Positions 25,058-34,775 are shown, numbered from the stretch's first letter. The stretch: 64,000 nt of DNA from Paracoccaceae bacterium (GCA_018222585.1 JAAFAB010000007.1:118279-182278), one strand, 5' to 3'. Numbers and translations: made by a program. Notes: generated by a model not told the origin, from the letters alone.

Positions 25058-26148
25058 CGGAGGGGACCATGCACGTAAAGCTGCCGGGCCTGCTGCGCGA
25101 GACCCATCGAAACGGCACCGCGAGATGGAGAGTGCGCGTTGCGGGGGACAAGAAGACCCGGATCTCGATACCGGTCGCCCCTGGCCATCCTGACTTCCTG
25201 CAGCACTATCATGCCGCCCGAGCGGGCGAGACATGGGACCCCGACAAGACCACGGCCATCGACCGGTCCCTCGACTGGCTCATGGGCCGATATCTGGACT
25301 ACCTGCAGAAGATGGTGAAGGCCGGGCAGATGTCGGATGCCACGCTCAGACAACGCCGAAGCGTGCTGCGCCGGCTCTGCGATCATCTCGACCGGGAAGG
25401 CACGCGCTATGGCGAATGCGACATGAACGCTCCGCCCTCGGCGTTTCTCGCCGTGCGCGACGCCTGGGCCGACCGCCCCGGCGCGGCCGACAACCTCATC
25501 AAGACGGTGCGCGCGGTCTATCAGTGGGCCATCGAGCGGGACGAGATCGGCCACAACCCGGCAGCCGGGATTTCGCCGATCAATCGCCGCAAGACCGGAG
25601 GCGCCACGCCATGGACACCAGCCGATCTGGAGGCCTTCAAGAAGGTGCATCCCATCGGCACTACGGCCTATCTCTGGCTGACCCTGCAGGCCTTCACAGC
25701 CTGCCGTGTCGGCGACGCCCTCTGGCTCGGCCGCAGTCAGGAGGTGCTGCACAACGGCCAGACCTACCTGGAGTGGCAACCGCGCAAGAAGGGCTCTGCC
25801 TATGTCTCGATTCCGATGCTGCCACCGCTCTTTCGCGCGACGCGTTCCGTGGACGTTATCGGCAAGGCCTACATCCTGACGAGCAGGGGCACGCCCTACG
25901 CAAGCCCCGACAGCCTGCGCAACCAGGTCCGCAAATGGTGCGATGACGCCGGGCTGCCCGACAGATCCTCTCATGGCATCCGGAAAGCCACTGCCGAGAT
26001 GATGGCCGAGGCCGGATGCACCCAGCACCAGATCATGGCGGTGATGGCCCACACCCAGGCCAAGACCTCCGAAATCTATACCCGCGGCGCGCAGCGTAGG
26101 AAGCTGGCCGAGGACGGAATGGCGGCCATCGCGCAGCTCAAGTGGTGA
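25048..26148 (+). CDS. Tyrosine recombinase (phage integrase)
   Basis: This 366-residue protein has the catalytic residues of tyrosine recombinases in order: Arg in FTACRVGDALWL, the H-x-x-R box SHGIRKA, and the H and Tyr of MAHTQAKTSEIYTRG. The N-terminal part holds a SAM-like core-binding domain (SDATLRQRRSVLRRLCDHLDREG). ATG alternatives exist at 25048 and 25069. It is the last gene of the element, and att sites normally lie just beyond the integrase. No tRNA gene was seen next to it. Confidence 0.92.
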   Translation: MGMTEGTMHVKLPGLLRETHRNGTARWRVRVAGDKKTRISIPVAPGHPDFLQHYHAARAGETWDPDKTTAIDRSLDWLMGRYLDYLQKMVKAGQMSDATLRQRRSVLRRLCDHLDREGTRYGECDMNAPPSAFLAVRDAWADRPGAADNLIKTVRAVYQWAIERDEIGHNPAAGISPINRRKTGGATPWTPADLEAFKKVHPIGTTAYLWLTLQAFTACRVGDALWLGRSQEVLHNGQTYLEWQPRKKGSAYVSIPMLPPLFRATRSVDVIGKAYILTSRGTPYASPDSLRNQVRKWCDDAGLPDRSSHGIRKATAEMMAEAGCTQHQIMAVMAHTQAKTSEIYTRGAQRRKLAEDGMAAIAQLKW

Positions 26149-26482
26149 CCCCTAGGTGTCCCGCAATTTTCAAAAGTGTCCCGCACCGCCATTTAAGCTA
26201 CTAATTTTGCTACGCTAAATTTTCGCATTGTGGATCAGGGTCGCCCACCATCCCCCACATCGAAGATACCACCCGAACTTCTATCGGAGGGCAGGCACCC
26301 TCGCGTTGCGTCCCGAGGGGACTGGCCCGTCGCGCGCAGCGTCGCAGATGAGCGGGCCCGCGCCGGGCCGCTGGCCTGACCGCTGCCCGGATGCGGGCAC
26401 CGGGGCGCCGGCCGCGGATCCGAGGCGCCTCCTGCCGTCGCGCCGCTTGACCTCGTTCCCGTGAATGCGGCAGAGCAGAGCC
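26149..26482 (+). other. 334-bp non-coding stretch at the right end of the element
   Basis: The first ~80 bases are unusually AT-rich (AATTTTCAAAA, CTACTAATTTTGCTACGC) and contain GTGTCCCGC twice (26157-26165 and 26177-26185). The remainder is GC-rich like the core. The composition switch near 26,230 is a candidate right attachment region, but I could not find a matching left copy. No gene is supported. Confidence 0.45.
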
Positions 26483-27475
26483 ATGAGCCAGGCAGACAGC
26501 TTCAACATCGTGATCGTCGGACAGGCGGGCCGGCTGCAGTACGAGGCGCTGCTCTTTGCCGCCTCCCTGCGCGCCCGCTCGCCGGGCTTTGACGGCCGTC
26601 TCTTCATCGCCGAACCCCAGCCCGGGCCGCTCTGGCCCGAGGACCCGCGGACCTCCAGCCCGGAGGTGCGCGCCGCCCTGGCCGACCTCGACGCCGAGAT
26701 CCTGCCGTTCGAAAGCCGCCATTTCGGCGCCGCCTACCCCCATGGCAACAAGATCGAATGCCTGGCCGCGCTGCCCGATGACCGCCCCTTCGTCTTCTTC
26801 GACACCGACACCCTGGTGCTGGACGAGCTGAGCACGGTGCCCTTCGACTTCGACCGCCCCTCGGCCTCGCTGCGGCGCGAAGGCACCTGGCCCGAGATCG
26901 AGCTTTACGGTCCCGGCTACACGCAGACCTGGCGCAGCCTCTATGACCGTTTCGGACTGGATTTCGAAAGCTCTCTCGACCCCGCTTGGCCTGCGGAGTT
27001 CTGGCGCCATTACCTTTATTTCAACGCCGGGTTCTTCTATCACCGCAGCCCCTCGGCCTTCGCCGACCGCTTCCTGCGCTATGCGCTGGAGATCCGCGAC
27101 GACGCGCCGCCGGAACTGGTCTGCCAGAGCCTCGATCCCTGGCTCGACCAGGTGGCGCTTCCGCTGGTGATCCATGCCTTCGGCGGCGGGCGCGACACCC
27201 TGCCCGAAGGCTTCCTGGACGGACGGACCACCTGCCATTATCGCCTGCTGCCCCTGCTCTACGCCCGCGAGTCCGACCGCGTGGTCGAGGTGCTGGAGGA
27301 AGTCACGGCCCCGAACCGGCTGAAGAAGGTCCTGAAACAGTACGAGCCGATCAAGCGCATGGTCTACCAGGGCCGGGGGGCCAAGGTGCGGGCGCTGTTT
27401 GACCGCGACGACCTGCCGCGGCGGGAACAGGCGATCCGCAACCGCATCAAGCGACACGGGTTCTGGATGCGCTGA
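26483..27475 (+). CDS. Glycosyltransferase-like protein (GT-A DxD type)
   Basis: This 330-residue protein starts FNIVIVGQAGRLQYEALLFAASLR and contains FVFFDTDTLVL (about 112-122), a DxD motif as in nucleotide-sugar-binding GT-A enzymes, plus YLYFNAGFFYH. The frame extends to 26465; Met 26483 is chosen because the Rossmann-like start follows. It is the first core gene after the element. The acceptor is unknown; surface polysaccharide or protein glycosylation is possible. Confidence 0.6.
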   Translation: MSQADSFNIVIVGQAGRLQYEALLFAASLRARSPGFDGRLFIAEPQPGPLWPEDPRTSSPEVRAALADLDAEILPFESRHFGAAYPHGNKIECLAALPDDRPFVFFDTDTLVLDELSTVPFDFDRPSASLRREGTWPEIELYGPGYTQTWRSLYDRFGLDFESSLDPAWPAEFWRHYLYFNAGFFYHRSPSAFADRFLRYALEIRDDAPPELVCQSLDPWLDQVALPLVIHAFGGGRDTLPEGFLDGRTTCHYRLLPLLYARESDRVVEVLEEVTAPNRLKKVLKQYEPIKRMVYQGRGAKVRALFDRDDLPRREQAIRNRIKRHGFWMR

Positions 27476-27647
27476 AGGAGGACGCCCGCCGCCATGATCG
27501 GGCGGACAGAATCCCGCCGAACCTCCGTCGCGCCCCTTTGCCTGCGCCGCGCTCTGCGGTACTGTCCCGCGCAACTCGGGCGCTCACGCCCCGCTTTTCA
27601 TGTATGCCGACACCGATCGGCCGATTTCAATCGTTGTCCGGAAACGT

Positions 27648-30600
27648 ATGAAACCGAATTTCGCACTGAATATCCTGCCGGAGGGCCTGGAGCTGCTGCA
27701 CCGGGTCTCGCCCGGGTGGGAACGCATCGGCTCTGTCCGCTTCGATGCCGAAGATCTGCCTGCAGAGCTGGCCGCGTTGCGCCGCATGGGGGAGGCCTTC
27801 GACGACCGGCCCCTGCGCTGCAAGCTGGTGATCCCCAACGACCAGATCCGGTACATGTCGATCCACGGCGGTGCCGCGACCGAGGCCGAGCGGCGCGAGA
27901 CCGTGCTGGCCGAGCTCGACGGCGCCACGCCCTATGCCCTGGAGCAACTGCAATTCTGCTGGTCGGTCTCTGGCAGCACGACCCATGTCGCCGCCGTCGC
28001 CGACGAAACCCTGGCAGAGGCCGAGGCTTTTGCCATGGAGCACGGCTTCAACCCGGTCTCCTTCGTCGCCGTTCCCGAGGGAGGCGGCTTCCTCGGGGAA
28101 CCCTATTTCGGGCCGACCGCCGCATCTGAGGCCCTTGTGCCGGGCGAGACGGTTCAGCGGGACGCGGTGCCGATCCATGTGATCGGCAACGCCGCCCTGC
28201 CCGCCGCGGCCCTGCCGCAGGACATCGACACGGCCCTCTCGGCAGCCGCGGAAGGCGAACAGCACGCTCCCGCCGTGCGCCCCGCCGCCGGGCAGGACAG
28301 CGCAGAGGAACAGGACCCCGCGACCGGCGAGGGGGCTGCAGGACCGGAGGTCGAGACCGAGACCGAGGCCGAGAGCGGGACCGAGTCGGAAGATTCGTCC
28401 GCTCCGGCAGCGCAGGCGCGCGAGACCTCGGCCGATGACGCCGACGGTGCGCCAGCCGGAACGACGGAGCGTGCCCCGGGGACACCGCCCGCCACGACCG
28501 GGCAGGAGGACGCGCCCCGGATCGACTTCCGCAGCCGTCGCGACCTGTTCGACGTCGAGCCGCTGCCGCGATTTCTGGACGAAGAGATCCCCGGGACGGA
28601 GCCGGATGGGCTTCGGACTTTCCACTCGGTGCGCGCCCCGGTTCACTCGCCTGCCCCGATTGCCGGCCAGGAACCCCGTCAGGCGCCCCGTCAGGATCCC
28701 GATCAGATCCCCGACGGTGGCCAGGATGAAGACCTGGAAGATGTCCGGGCGCAGGCGGCGCTGAAAGCCTCGCTCGACAGTCTCCGTCCGGTGGAGGCGG
28801 AAGAGGGCCGTGGCGCAAAGCGCCGCCGGGGCAGCGACAAGCGCCCCCGCAAGGAGAACGCAGAGGACCGGGACAGCGCCGCGACGGAGTCGCGCGCGCG
28901 CCGCAAGCCGCGCAGGGCGATCCCGCCCGAACTGCCCGCAAGCGGCCGGAAGATCTCGGTCGACCAGGCCCCTGCCCGGAAGGATCCCCGCGCCCCGGCA
29001 GCAGGTCCCGCCGCTGATCGCGCCACCGCTCCTTCCGCCGAAGCGCCGCCGGTCGGCGCTGCGCCCCTTGCCGCGACACGAAAGGGCGCCGACGCGCCCC
29101 GGGTGCCACCGTCGGCGCCCGAGACGCCTGCCACCGCATCCCCGGCCAGGCCGAACGCGTCGCTTCAGGCGGACAGCCTGGCCGAGCGCCGGGCCCGCGA
29201 GGCCGAAAAGATGACCGTCTTCGGCGAACGCTCGGGACAGGCCGGCAATGCGCCCCGCCGCGGTGCCGGTCGCATCCTGGTGCTGGCGCTGGTGCTGGCC
29301 GCCCTTGGGGCCGGCGCCTGGGTCCTGCTCTCGCGGGATCGCCTGCTGACCGGAACCGACGAGGATCTGACCGACCTTGCCACACGATCCGAGGCGGCCG
29401 CGCCCCCCCTCTCTGACACGGCCGAGGCGGAGGCCCCGCTGACCTCCCTGCCGCCTGCGCCGGACACGCTGGACCAGGGCAGCGACCTTCCCGCGATCGC
29501 CCCCGCCCGGCTGCAGTCATCAGCGTCTTCCCCTGAAGCGGGCGACACCGGCGCCGGGCAGCCTACCGGGCCCTCCTCCTCAGAGACCGCCATCGCTCCG
29601 GCCGCGCCGACGGCGGCGCCTTCCGGCGGCGCGGCGCAGCTCCGCCCCGCCCCGGCCACCCCGGCCGAAGCGGCCGCACGCTATGCGGCGACCGGCATCT
29701 GGCAGCGTGCGCCTGCGGCGCCCGTGCCACCGCTTCCCACCCAACTGGGTGACATCGACCTCGCCGCGATGACCCCTACCGACCGTGCTGCTCCGGTCAC
29801 CGGCCTGCCGGACACCGCGCGTCAACGCCCGCTTGCCACCTTCCAGAGCCCCACCAACCCGCCCGCCCCCGACCAGGAGTTCGAGCTGGACCCGCGCGGC
29901 TATGTCGCCGCGACGCCGGACGGCGCGATGACCCCCGAGGGCCACCTCGCCTTCCTGGGGACCCCGCCGGTCACCCCGCCAGCCCGGCCCGAGGCGACCC
30001 TTCTGCCCTCTGACAGGGCCGCAGTGCCCGAGCAGAGCACACCGCCGCAAACGCCGGGAAATGAAGGGGCACAGGATCAGGGCGTCGTCGACCTGGCACT
30101 CTCGGCACTGGAACAGACCGCGCCCGAAGCGACGGCCCCGGCACCCGATGCCGCCACCGCGTCCCCCGACACCGGGACACCGGCCTCCGACGACCCCGAG
30201 GCGGAACTTGCCCCGGGTGAACAGGTCACCCTGGCCGCGGCGGGATCCATCCGGCCCCGCATCCGCCCCGCAGATCTGGTTCCGGAGCAGCCCGAACCCA
30301 CGGATCCCGACCTTGCGGCGGGTGTCGCTTCGCGCCCCCGTGCGCGGCCCGAGGATTTCGAGATCCTCGTTGCCGCTGCCCAGGCCGCCGGGGTCCGCCC
30401 GCCCGAACTGGTCATCCCCGCGCCCACCGTCAGCGCGCCCGGTCCCTCGCAGCCCTCGGTGGCGCGGCTGGCCACGGTGTCGAACGGCATCGACCTGAAC
30501 CGGCTCAACCTGATCGGCGTGTCCGGCGAACCCTCCGCCCGGCAGGCGCTGGTGCGGCTGGCCGACGGACGGATCCGCAAGGTCGAGGTCGGCGACCGTC

Positions 30601-30689
30601 TGGACGGTGGCCAGGTGGCCGCCATCGGTGACGGGGAACTGCGCTACGTGAAGAACAACCGCTCGCACCTGCTGACCCTGCCGAACTGA
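27648..30689 (+). CDS. Large PilM/GspL-like and PilP-like fusion protein with disordered linker
   Basis: This 1013-residue protein has an N-terminal ~175 residues (NFALNILPEGLELLHR, RCKLVIPNDQIRYMS, ALEQLQFCWSVSG) that resemble the actin-like domain of PilM/GspL-type assembly proteins. A ~350-residue acidic, Pro/Ala-rich region follows, then one transmembrane helix at about 541-562 (RILVLALVLAALGAGAW), then another long Pro/Ala-rich periplasmic spacer. The last ~80 residues (LNLIGVSGEPSARQALVRL, RKVEVGDRLDGGQV) look like the PilP/GspC homology domain. It would therefore span the inner membrane with both scaffold parts in one chain. No pilus genes are adjacent. Assignment is by pattern only. 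Confidence 0.55.
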   Translation: MKPNFALNILPEGLELLHRVSPGWERIGSVRFDAEDLPAELAALRRMGEAFDDRPLRCKLVIPNDQIRYMSIHGGAATEAERRETVLAELDGATPYALEQLQFCWSVSGSTTHVAAVADETLAEAEAFAMEHGFNPVSFVAVPEGGGFLGEPYFGPTAASEALVPGETVQRDAVPIHVIGNAALPAAALPQDIDTALSAAAEGEQHAPAVRPAAGQDSAEEQDPATGEGAAGPEVETETEAESGTESEDSSAPAAQARETSADDADGAPAGTTERAPGTPPATTGQEDAPRIDFRSRRDLFDVEPLPRFLDEEIPGTEPDGLRTFHSVRAPVHSPAPIAGQEPRQAPRQDPDQIPDGGQDEDLEDVRAQAALKASLDSLRPVEAEEGRGAKRRRGSDKRPRKENAEDRDSAATESRARRKPRRAIPPELPASGRKISVDQAPARKDPRAPAAGPAADRATAPSAEAPPVGAAPLAATRKGADAPRVPPSAPETPATASPARPNASLQADSLAERRAREAEKMTVFGERSGQAGNAPRRGAGRILVLALVLAALGAGAWVLLSRDRLLTGTDEDLTDLATRSEAAAPPLSDTAEAEAPLTSLPPAPDTLDQGSDLPAIAPARLQSSASSPEAGDTGAGQPTGPSSSETAIAPAAPTAAPSGGAAQLRPAPATPAEAAARYAATGIWQRAPAAPVPPLPTQLGDIDLAAMTPTDRAAPVTGLPDTARQRPLATFQSPTNPPAPDQEFELDPRGYVAATPDGAMTPEGHLAFLGTPPVTPPARPEATLLPSDRAAVPEQSTPPQTPGNEGAQDQGVVDLALSALEQTAPEATAPAPDAATASPDTGTPASDDPEAELAPGEQVTLAAAGSIRPRIRPADLVPEQPEPTDPDLAAGVASRPRARPEDFEILVAAAQAAGVRPPELVIPAPTVSAPGPSQPSVARLATVSNGIDLNRLNLIGVSGEPSARQALVRLADGRIRKVEVGDRLDGGQVAAIGDGELRYVKNNRSHLLTLPN

Positions 30690-30915
30690 GGCCCCTGCCA
30701 GGCTGGGGTAGCAAGCCCGACCGGGCCATCCCCGGGGCTGCCTCTCTGCCGGGCCGTTCCATCGCCCGGGGTCCCGGAAGCCTGGCACTTCACCAGCTTG
30801 CGACCCGCGGCCTGTTGCGCTTTCCGTGCAGCCCTCACTATCATCGCCGGGCAGTCCCGCGTGGCGGTTCGCCCCCCGGATCCCCCGACCCGCCCCATCC
30901 AGCCAAGGAGATGCA

Positions 30916-32784
30916 ATGGAAGGCTTTCTGTACCAGGCAACGATCTATCTCTGTGCCGCCGTGATCGCCGTGCCGATCGCGGCCCGACTTGGCCTCGGCT
31001 CGGTGCTGGGCTACCTGGCGGCAGGGATCCTGATCGGGCCGGCGCTGAACCTCGTGGGCCATGAAACCCACGATCTTCAGCACTTCGCCGAGTTCGGCGT
31101 GGTCATGATGCTGTTCCTGATCGGTCTGGAGCTGGAGCCGAAAGCCCTCTGGGACATGCGCCACAAGCTGCTGGGACTGGGCGGATTGCAGGTGACGCTG
31201 ACCATGCTGGCGGTGGCGGGCACGGCGATGGTCTTTGACCTGCCCTGGCAGACCGCCCTGGCCATCGGCATGATCCTGGCGCTGTCCTCGACCGCCATCG
31301 TGCTGCAGACCCTGTCGGAGAAGGGGCTGACGCAGACCCAGGGGGGTCGCTCGGCCTTCGCGGTGTTGCTGACCCAGGATATCGCGGTGATCCCGATGAT
31401 CGCCCTGATGCCGCTGCTCTCGCTGCCGATGTTCCTTGCCCATGATCCGATCAGCGCCGAGGAAGGCGCCGAAGGGGCCCATGCGGCGGAAAGCCTCTCC
31501 CTTGTCGCCGGCCTGCCTGGCTGGGGGGTGACCCTGGTGACCCTGGGCGCAGTGGCGGCGGTGATCCTGATGGGGATCTACCTGATCCGCCCGGTCTTCC
31601 GCTTCATCCACTCGGCGCATCTGCCCGAAATGTACACCGCCTTTGCCCTGGCCATCGTGATCGGCATCGCCTTTCTGATGAACCTCGTCGGCCTTTCGCC
31701 GGCGCTCGGCACCTTCCTGGCAGGCGTGGTGCTGGCCAACAGCGAATTCCGTCACGAGCTGGAAAGCGACATCCAGCCCTTCAAGGGCCTCCTGCTGGGG
31801 CTCTTCTTCATCACCGTCGGCGCCGGCATCGACTTCGGCATCCTGCTGGAGGCGCCGCTGAAGATCTTCGGTATCGCCCTTGGCACCATGCTGCTGAAGG
31901 GGCTGATCCTGCTGGCGCTCGGGCGCCTCTTCGGGATGCGCAGGCGCAACCTGATGCTGTTCACCCTCGGGCTGGCGCAGGCGGGGGAATTCGGCTTCGT
32001 GCTGATCTCCTTCTCGCAGCAGGTCAATGCGCTGGAGGGCGCCCTGGCCGAGCAGCTGCTGCTGGCCGTCACGCTGACCATGCTTCTGACGCCGCTGTTC
32101 TTCATCCTCTACGACCGCCTGTCCCGGCGCATGGACGAGGGCGGCGAGACCCAGGAGCCGGACGAGATCGCCGACGAGGGCCCGGTGATCATCGCCGGCA
32201 TCGGGCGCTTCGGGCAGATCGTCAACCGCATGGTGCAAAGCTCGGGCTTCCGTACCGTGGTGCTGGACAACAACATGAACACCATCGAGCTGATGCGGCG
32301 TTTCGGCTTCAAGGGCTATTTCGGCGATCCGACCCGGCCCGACATCCTGCACGCGGCGGGGCTGGACAAGGCCCGAGTCCTGGTCGCCGCCATGGACGAC
32401 AACGCCGCGGTGACGCGCCTCGTGGCCTATGCGCGCGCGCAGCGGCCCGACCTGCACATCATCGCCCGCGCCTATGACCGCACCCATGTCTATCAGCTTT
32501 ACCAGGCCGGGGCCGACGACATCGTGCGCGAGACCTTCGACAGCTCGCTGAGGGCGGGGCGCTACGTGCTGGAGAACATCGGCCTGACCGACTACGAGGC
32601 CGCCGAGGCCGAGCGGATCTTCTTCCACCATGACCGCAACGCCATCCGCGAGCTGGCCGAGCTGTGGGATCCGAAGATCCCCGCCGGGCGCAACACGGCC
32701 TATATCGACCGTTCGAAGGAGCTGGAGAAGGGGTTGGAGGCCGCCCTGCTGGCGCAACTGGCCGACGAGGAGGAGGCAGGCTGA
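30916..32784 (+). CDS. CPA2-type cation:proton antiporter with RCK/TrkA-N domain (KefB/KefC-like)
   Basis: This 622-residue protein has about a dozen hydrophobic segments to residue ~405, including SSTAIVLQTLSEKG and SPALGTFLAGVVLANSEFRHELE, both typical of KefB/C. They are followed by a TrkA-N Rossmann domain (GPVIIAGIGRFGQIV from about 422, then VVLDNN and YFGDPTRPDIL). ATG 30916 is preceded by AAGGAG. It exports potassium (or sodium) in exchange for protons under nucleotide or glutathione-adduct control. The ion and ligand cannot be fixed from sequence. Confidence 0.88.
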   Translation: MEGFLYQATIYLCAAVIAVPIAARLGLGSVLGYLAAGILIGPALNLVGHETHDLQHFAEFGVVMMLFLIGLELEPKALWDMRHKLLGLGGLQVTLTMLAVAGTAMVFDLPWQTALAIGMILALSSTAIVLQTLSEKGLTQTQGGRSAFAVLLTQDIAVIPMIALMPLLSLPMFLAHDPISAEEGAEGAHAAESLSLVAGLPGWGVTLVTLGAVAAVILMGIYLIRPVFRFIHSAHLPEMYTAFALAIVIGIAFLMNLVGLSPALGTFLAGVVLANSEFRHELESDIQPFKGLLLGLFFITVGAGIDFGILLEAPLKIFGIALGTMLLKGLILLALGRLFGMRRRNLMLFTLGLAQAGEFGFVLISFSQQVNALEGALAEQLLLAVTLTMLLTPLFFILYDRLSRRMDEGGETQEPDEIADEGPVIIAGIGRFGQIVNRMVQSSGFRTVVLDNNMNTIELMRRFGFKGYFGDPTRPDILHAAGLDKARVLVAAMDDNAAVTRLVAYARAQRPDLHIIARAYDRTHVYQLYQAGADDIVRETFDSSLRAGRYVLENIGLTDYEAAEAERIFFHHDRNAIRELAELWDPKIPAGRNTAYIDRSKELEKGLEAALLAQLADEEEAG

Positions 32785-32823
32785 GGGCCCGACCGGGGGC
32801 AGCCTGGGGGGTGCCTCCGGCGG

Positions 32824-32845
32824 GAGTATTTTCAGCCTGGTGATG
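32824..32845 (+). repeat. Dispersed intergenic repeat (CAGCCTGGTGATG family)
   Basis: The 22-bp sequence GAGTATTTTCAGCCTGG plus TGATG matches two copies at 48.5-48.7 kb. It lies in the gap between the convergent antiporter and cobT genes and is followed by a GGGGGCT-C-AGCCCCC hairpin (32849-32863) that contains the cobT stop codon. I take it as a family of intergenic elements typical of this order. Confidence 0.65.
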
Positions 32846-32854
32846 CGTGGGGGC

Positions 32855-33865
32855 TCAGCCCCCGGAGACGCCGGCCTCGGCGAAGGTGGCCATTCCGGAA
32901 TGGCATTCCAGCGCCGCCTTCAGCACCGGGATTGCCAGCGCCGCGCCCGAGCCCTCGCCCAGGCGCAGGCCCAGGTCCAGCAGCGGCACCTTGCCAAGAC
33001 GGGCCAGCAGGGCCTTGTGGGCCTGCTCGGCACTGCTGTGGCCGGCCACGGCGTGATCCAGCGCGCCGGGCACCTCCTCGGCCAGGCAGGCGGCGGCGGC
33101 GCAGCAGATGAAGCCGTCAAGGATCACCGGGATGCTCTCGCAGCGGGCCCGTGCGATCGCGCCCGCCATGGCCGCCAGTTCGCGCCCGCCAAGGCAGCGC
33201 AGCGCGTCGAAGCCGGTCGCCGGCACATGCAGCGCGACGGCCTGGCTGATCACCTCGGCCTTGTGGGTCACACCGGCCTCGTCCAGCCCGGTTCCGCGCC
33301 CCGCCCAGTCGGTCGCTGCCCCGCCATAGAGGGCCAGGGCAAGGGCAGCCGCCGAGGTCGTGTTGCCGATGCCCATCTCGCCGGTCACCAGCAGGTCCGC
33401 ATCGGCGTCGACCGCGTTCCAGCCCGCGGTCAGGGCGGCGGCGAGGTCGTCCTCGCTCATCGCCGGGGCCTCGCAGAAATCGGCGGTGGGACGGTCGAGG
33501 TCCAGCGCGACCACGTCCATCTTCGCCCCGGCAGCGCGGGCCAGCTGGTTCACCGCCGCGCCCCCGGCCTCGAAGTTGGCGACCATCTGTACCGTGACCT
33601 CGGGCGGGAAGGCCGAGATGCCGCGTGCCGTCACACCGTGGTTGCCGGCGAAGACCACCACCTGCGGCGCGCTGATCCGCGGTCGCGCATCGCCGCGCCA
33701 GCCCGCGTACCAGAGCGCGAGCTCTTCAAGGCGGCCAAGCGCCCCCGGCGGCTTGGTCAGCGCGCCGTTGCGTGCCTCGGCGTCACTGCGCGCCGCCGCA
33801 TCGGGGCCTGGGGCGGCGGCCAGTTTCCGGCGGAGAAGGTCGGGGGTGATCGGGGTCTCGGTCAT
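32855..33865 (-). CDS. cobT: Nicotinate-nucleotide--dimethylbenzimidazole phosphoribosyltransferase
   Basis: CobT makes alpha-ribazole phosphate for the lower ligand of cobalamin. The 336-residue protein has the family pattern: [60 protein letters not shown] and the end [11 protein letters not shown]. The start at 33865 matches the family; the frame running back to 34714 is an artefact across cobS. It is divergent from cobS across 63 bp, a common pairing in this order. Cytoplasmic. Confidence 0.95.
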   Translation of the reverse strand: MTETPITPDLLRRKLAAAPGPDAAARSDAEARNGALTKPPGALGRLEELALWYAGWRGDARPRISAPQVVVFAGNHGVTARGISAFPPEVTVQMVANFEAGGAAVNQLARAAGAKMDVVALDLDRPTADFCEAPAMSEDDLAAALTAGWNAVDADADLLVTGEMGIGNTTSAAALALALYGGAATDWAGRGTGLDEAGVTHKAEVISQAVALHVPATGFDALRCLGGRELAAMAGAIARARCESIPVILDGFICCAAAACLAEEVPGALDHAVAGHSSAEQAHKALLARLGKVPLLDLGLRLGEGSGAALAIPVLKAALECHSGMATFAEAGVSGG

Positions 33866-33928
33866 CTGAGGTCCATTGCAATTCGCCTGTGCCCATTGTC
33901 TAACCGCTGGCAAACGCGGAGCAAACCG

Positions 33929-34666
33929 ATGAATGCGCGCCTTCTGTGGAACGACCTGCTTTCGGCCCTTGGGCTGCTCAGCCGCCTGCCCCTTCCCGAT
34001 CACACGTTCCGCGGCGCCGAGGCCGCCTGGGCCTATCCCCTGGCGGGGCTGGTACTGGGCGGGCTGTCCTGCGTCGCGGGGCTGCTGGCGCTCGGTCTCT
34101 CGCTGCCGCCCACCGCTGCGGCGCTGGTCTGCCTCGGCACGGGCATCGCGCTGACGGGCGCGCTGCACGAAGACGGGCTGGCCGATGTGGCGGATGGCTT
34201 CTGGGGCGGCACCACCTCCGCGCGACGGCTTGAGATCATGAAGGACAGCCGCGTCGGCGCCTATGGGGTCATCGCCCTGGTGCTGGGGCTGCTGGCGCGC
34301 TTCACGGCGCTTTCGACCCTGTTCGCGGTGCCCGGCGGCCTCTGGGCGGTGATCGCCGCCGCCGTCGCCTCGCGCGCCGTGATGCCGGTGCTGATGGCCA
34401 CCCTGCCCTTCGCCCGCCCCGACGGGCTGGCCAGGTCGGTGGGCTATCCGCCCATGGGCGCGGCGCTGGCGGCGTCCCTCATCGGCGCGGTATTCCTCTA
34501 CATCGGCCTTGGCTGGCAGGGCAGCGCGGCGGTGCTTTCGGTGGCGCTGGTGACCCTCGGGCTGGCGCGGCTTGCCAGCTCCAGGATCGGCGGCCAGAGC
34601 GGGGACGTCCTGGGCGCCGGTCAGCAGCTGGCCGAGATCACGGTGCTGTTCGTGGCCCTGGCCTGA
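33929..34666 (+). CDS. cobS: Adenosylcobinamide-GDP ribazoletransferase (cobalamin synthase)
   Basis: CobS joins adenosylcobinamide-GDP with alpha-ribazole (phosphate) in the last assembly step of cobalamin. The 245-residue membrane protein contains the catalytic acidic motif [18 protein letters not shown] (about 76-93), the following [15 protein letters not shown], and several transmembrane helices. ATG 33929 is preceded by GGAG. It works with the product of the divergent cobT gene. Confidence 0.95.
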   Translation: MNARLLWNDLLSALGLLSRLPLPDHTFRGAEAAWAYPLAGLVLGGLSCVAGLLALGLSLPPTAAALVCLGTGIALTGALHEDGLADVADGFWGGTTSARRLEIMKDSRVGAYGVIALVLGLLARFTALSTLFAVPGGLWAVIAAAVASRAVMPVLMATLPFARPDGLARSVGYPPMGAALAASLIGAVFLYIGLGWQGSAAVLSVALVTLGLARLASSRIGGQSGDVLGAGQQLAEITVLFVALA

Positions 34667-34699
34667 GGGGAGAGCCGGGCCGGCACTACTGACCCGAAT

Positions 34700-34732
34700 G
34701 AAAAGGAGCCGCACCCGGTGGGCACGGCTCCT
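34700..34732 (-). terminator. Terminator of carD
   Basis: AGGAGCCG (34704-34711) pairs with CGGCTCCT (34725-34732). Read on the minus strand the stem is followed by TTTT. It lies in the gap between the convergent cobS and carD genes, 44 bases after the carD stop. Confidence 0.7.
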
Positions 34733-34775
34733 GTCATTGATCGGGCGGCTGGCAAAGCCGGGTCGGTTGGCCGGA

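Larger units (their letters stand above)
14242..26148. mobile_element. Integrated replicating mobile element (phage-satellite-like, no virion genes seen)
   Basis: The limits are gene limits; the true att sites were not found. The right end is set by a tyrosine recombinase preceded by an AlpA/Xis-like gene. Two arms diverge from a regulator pair at 18.2-18.3 kb. The left arm has a DUF1376-like replication protein next to a palindrome cluster with a DnaA box. The right arm has overlapping tiny genes, a sliding clamp, a GapR paralogue and a cytosine methyltransferase. Genes after 26,483 are core. No terminase, portal, capsid, tail, lysis or conjugation gene is recognisable. The H-NS gene at 13.8 kb may or may not belong to it. 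Confidence 0.75.

Noticed and set aside
26149..26482. tRNA gene as integration target
   Set aside because: No cloverleaf or T-loop sequence could be recognised here or elsewhere in the window by eye.
32630..34666. Extended frames for cobS (from 32630) and cobT (to 34714)
   Set aside because: The extra parts are antisense to each other's gene; the chosen starts match the family beginnings.
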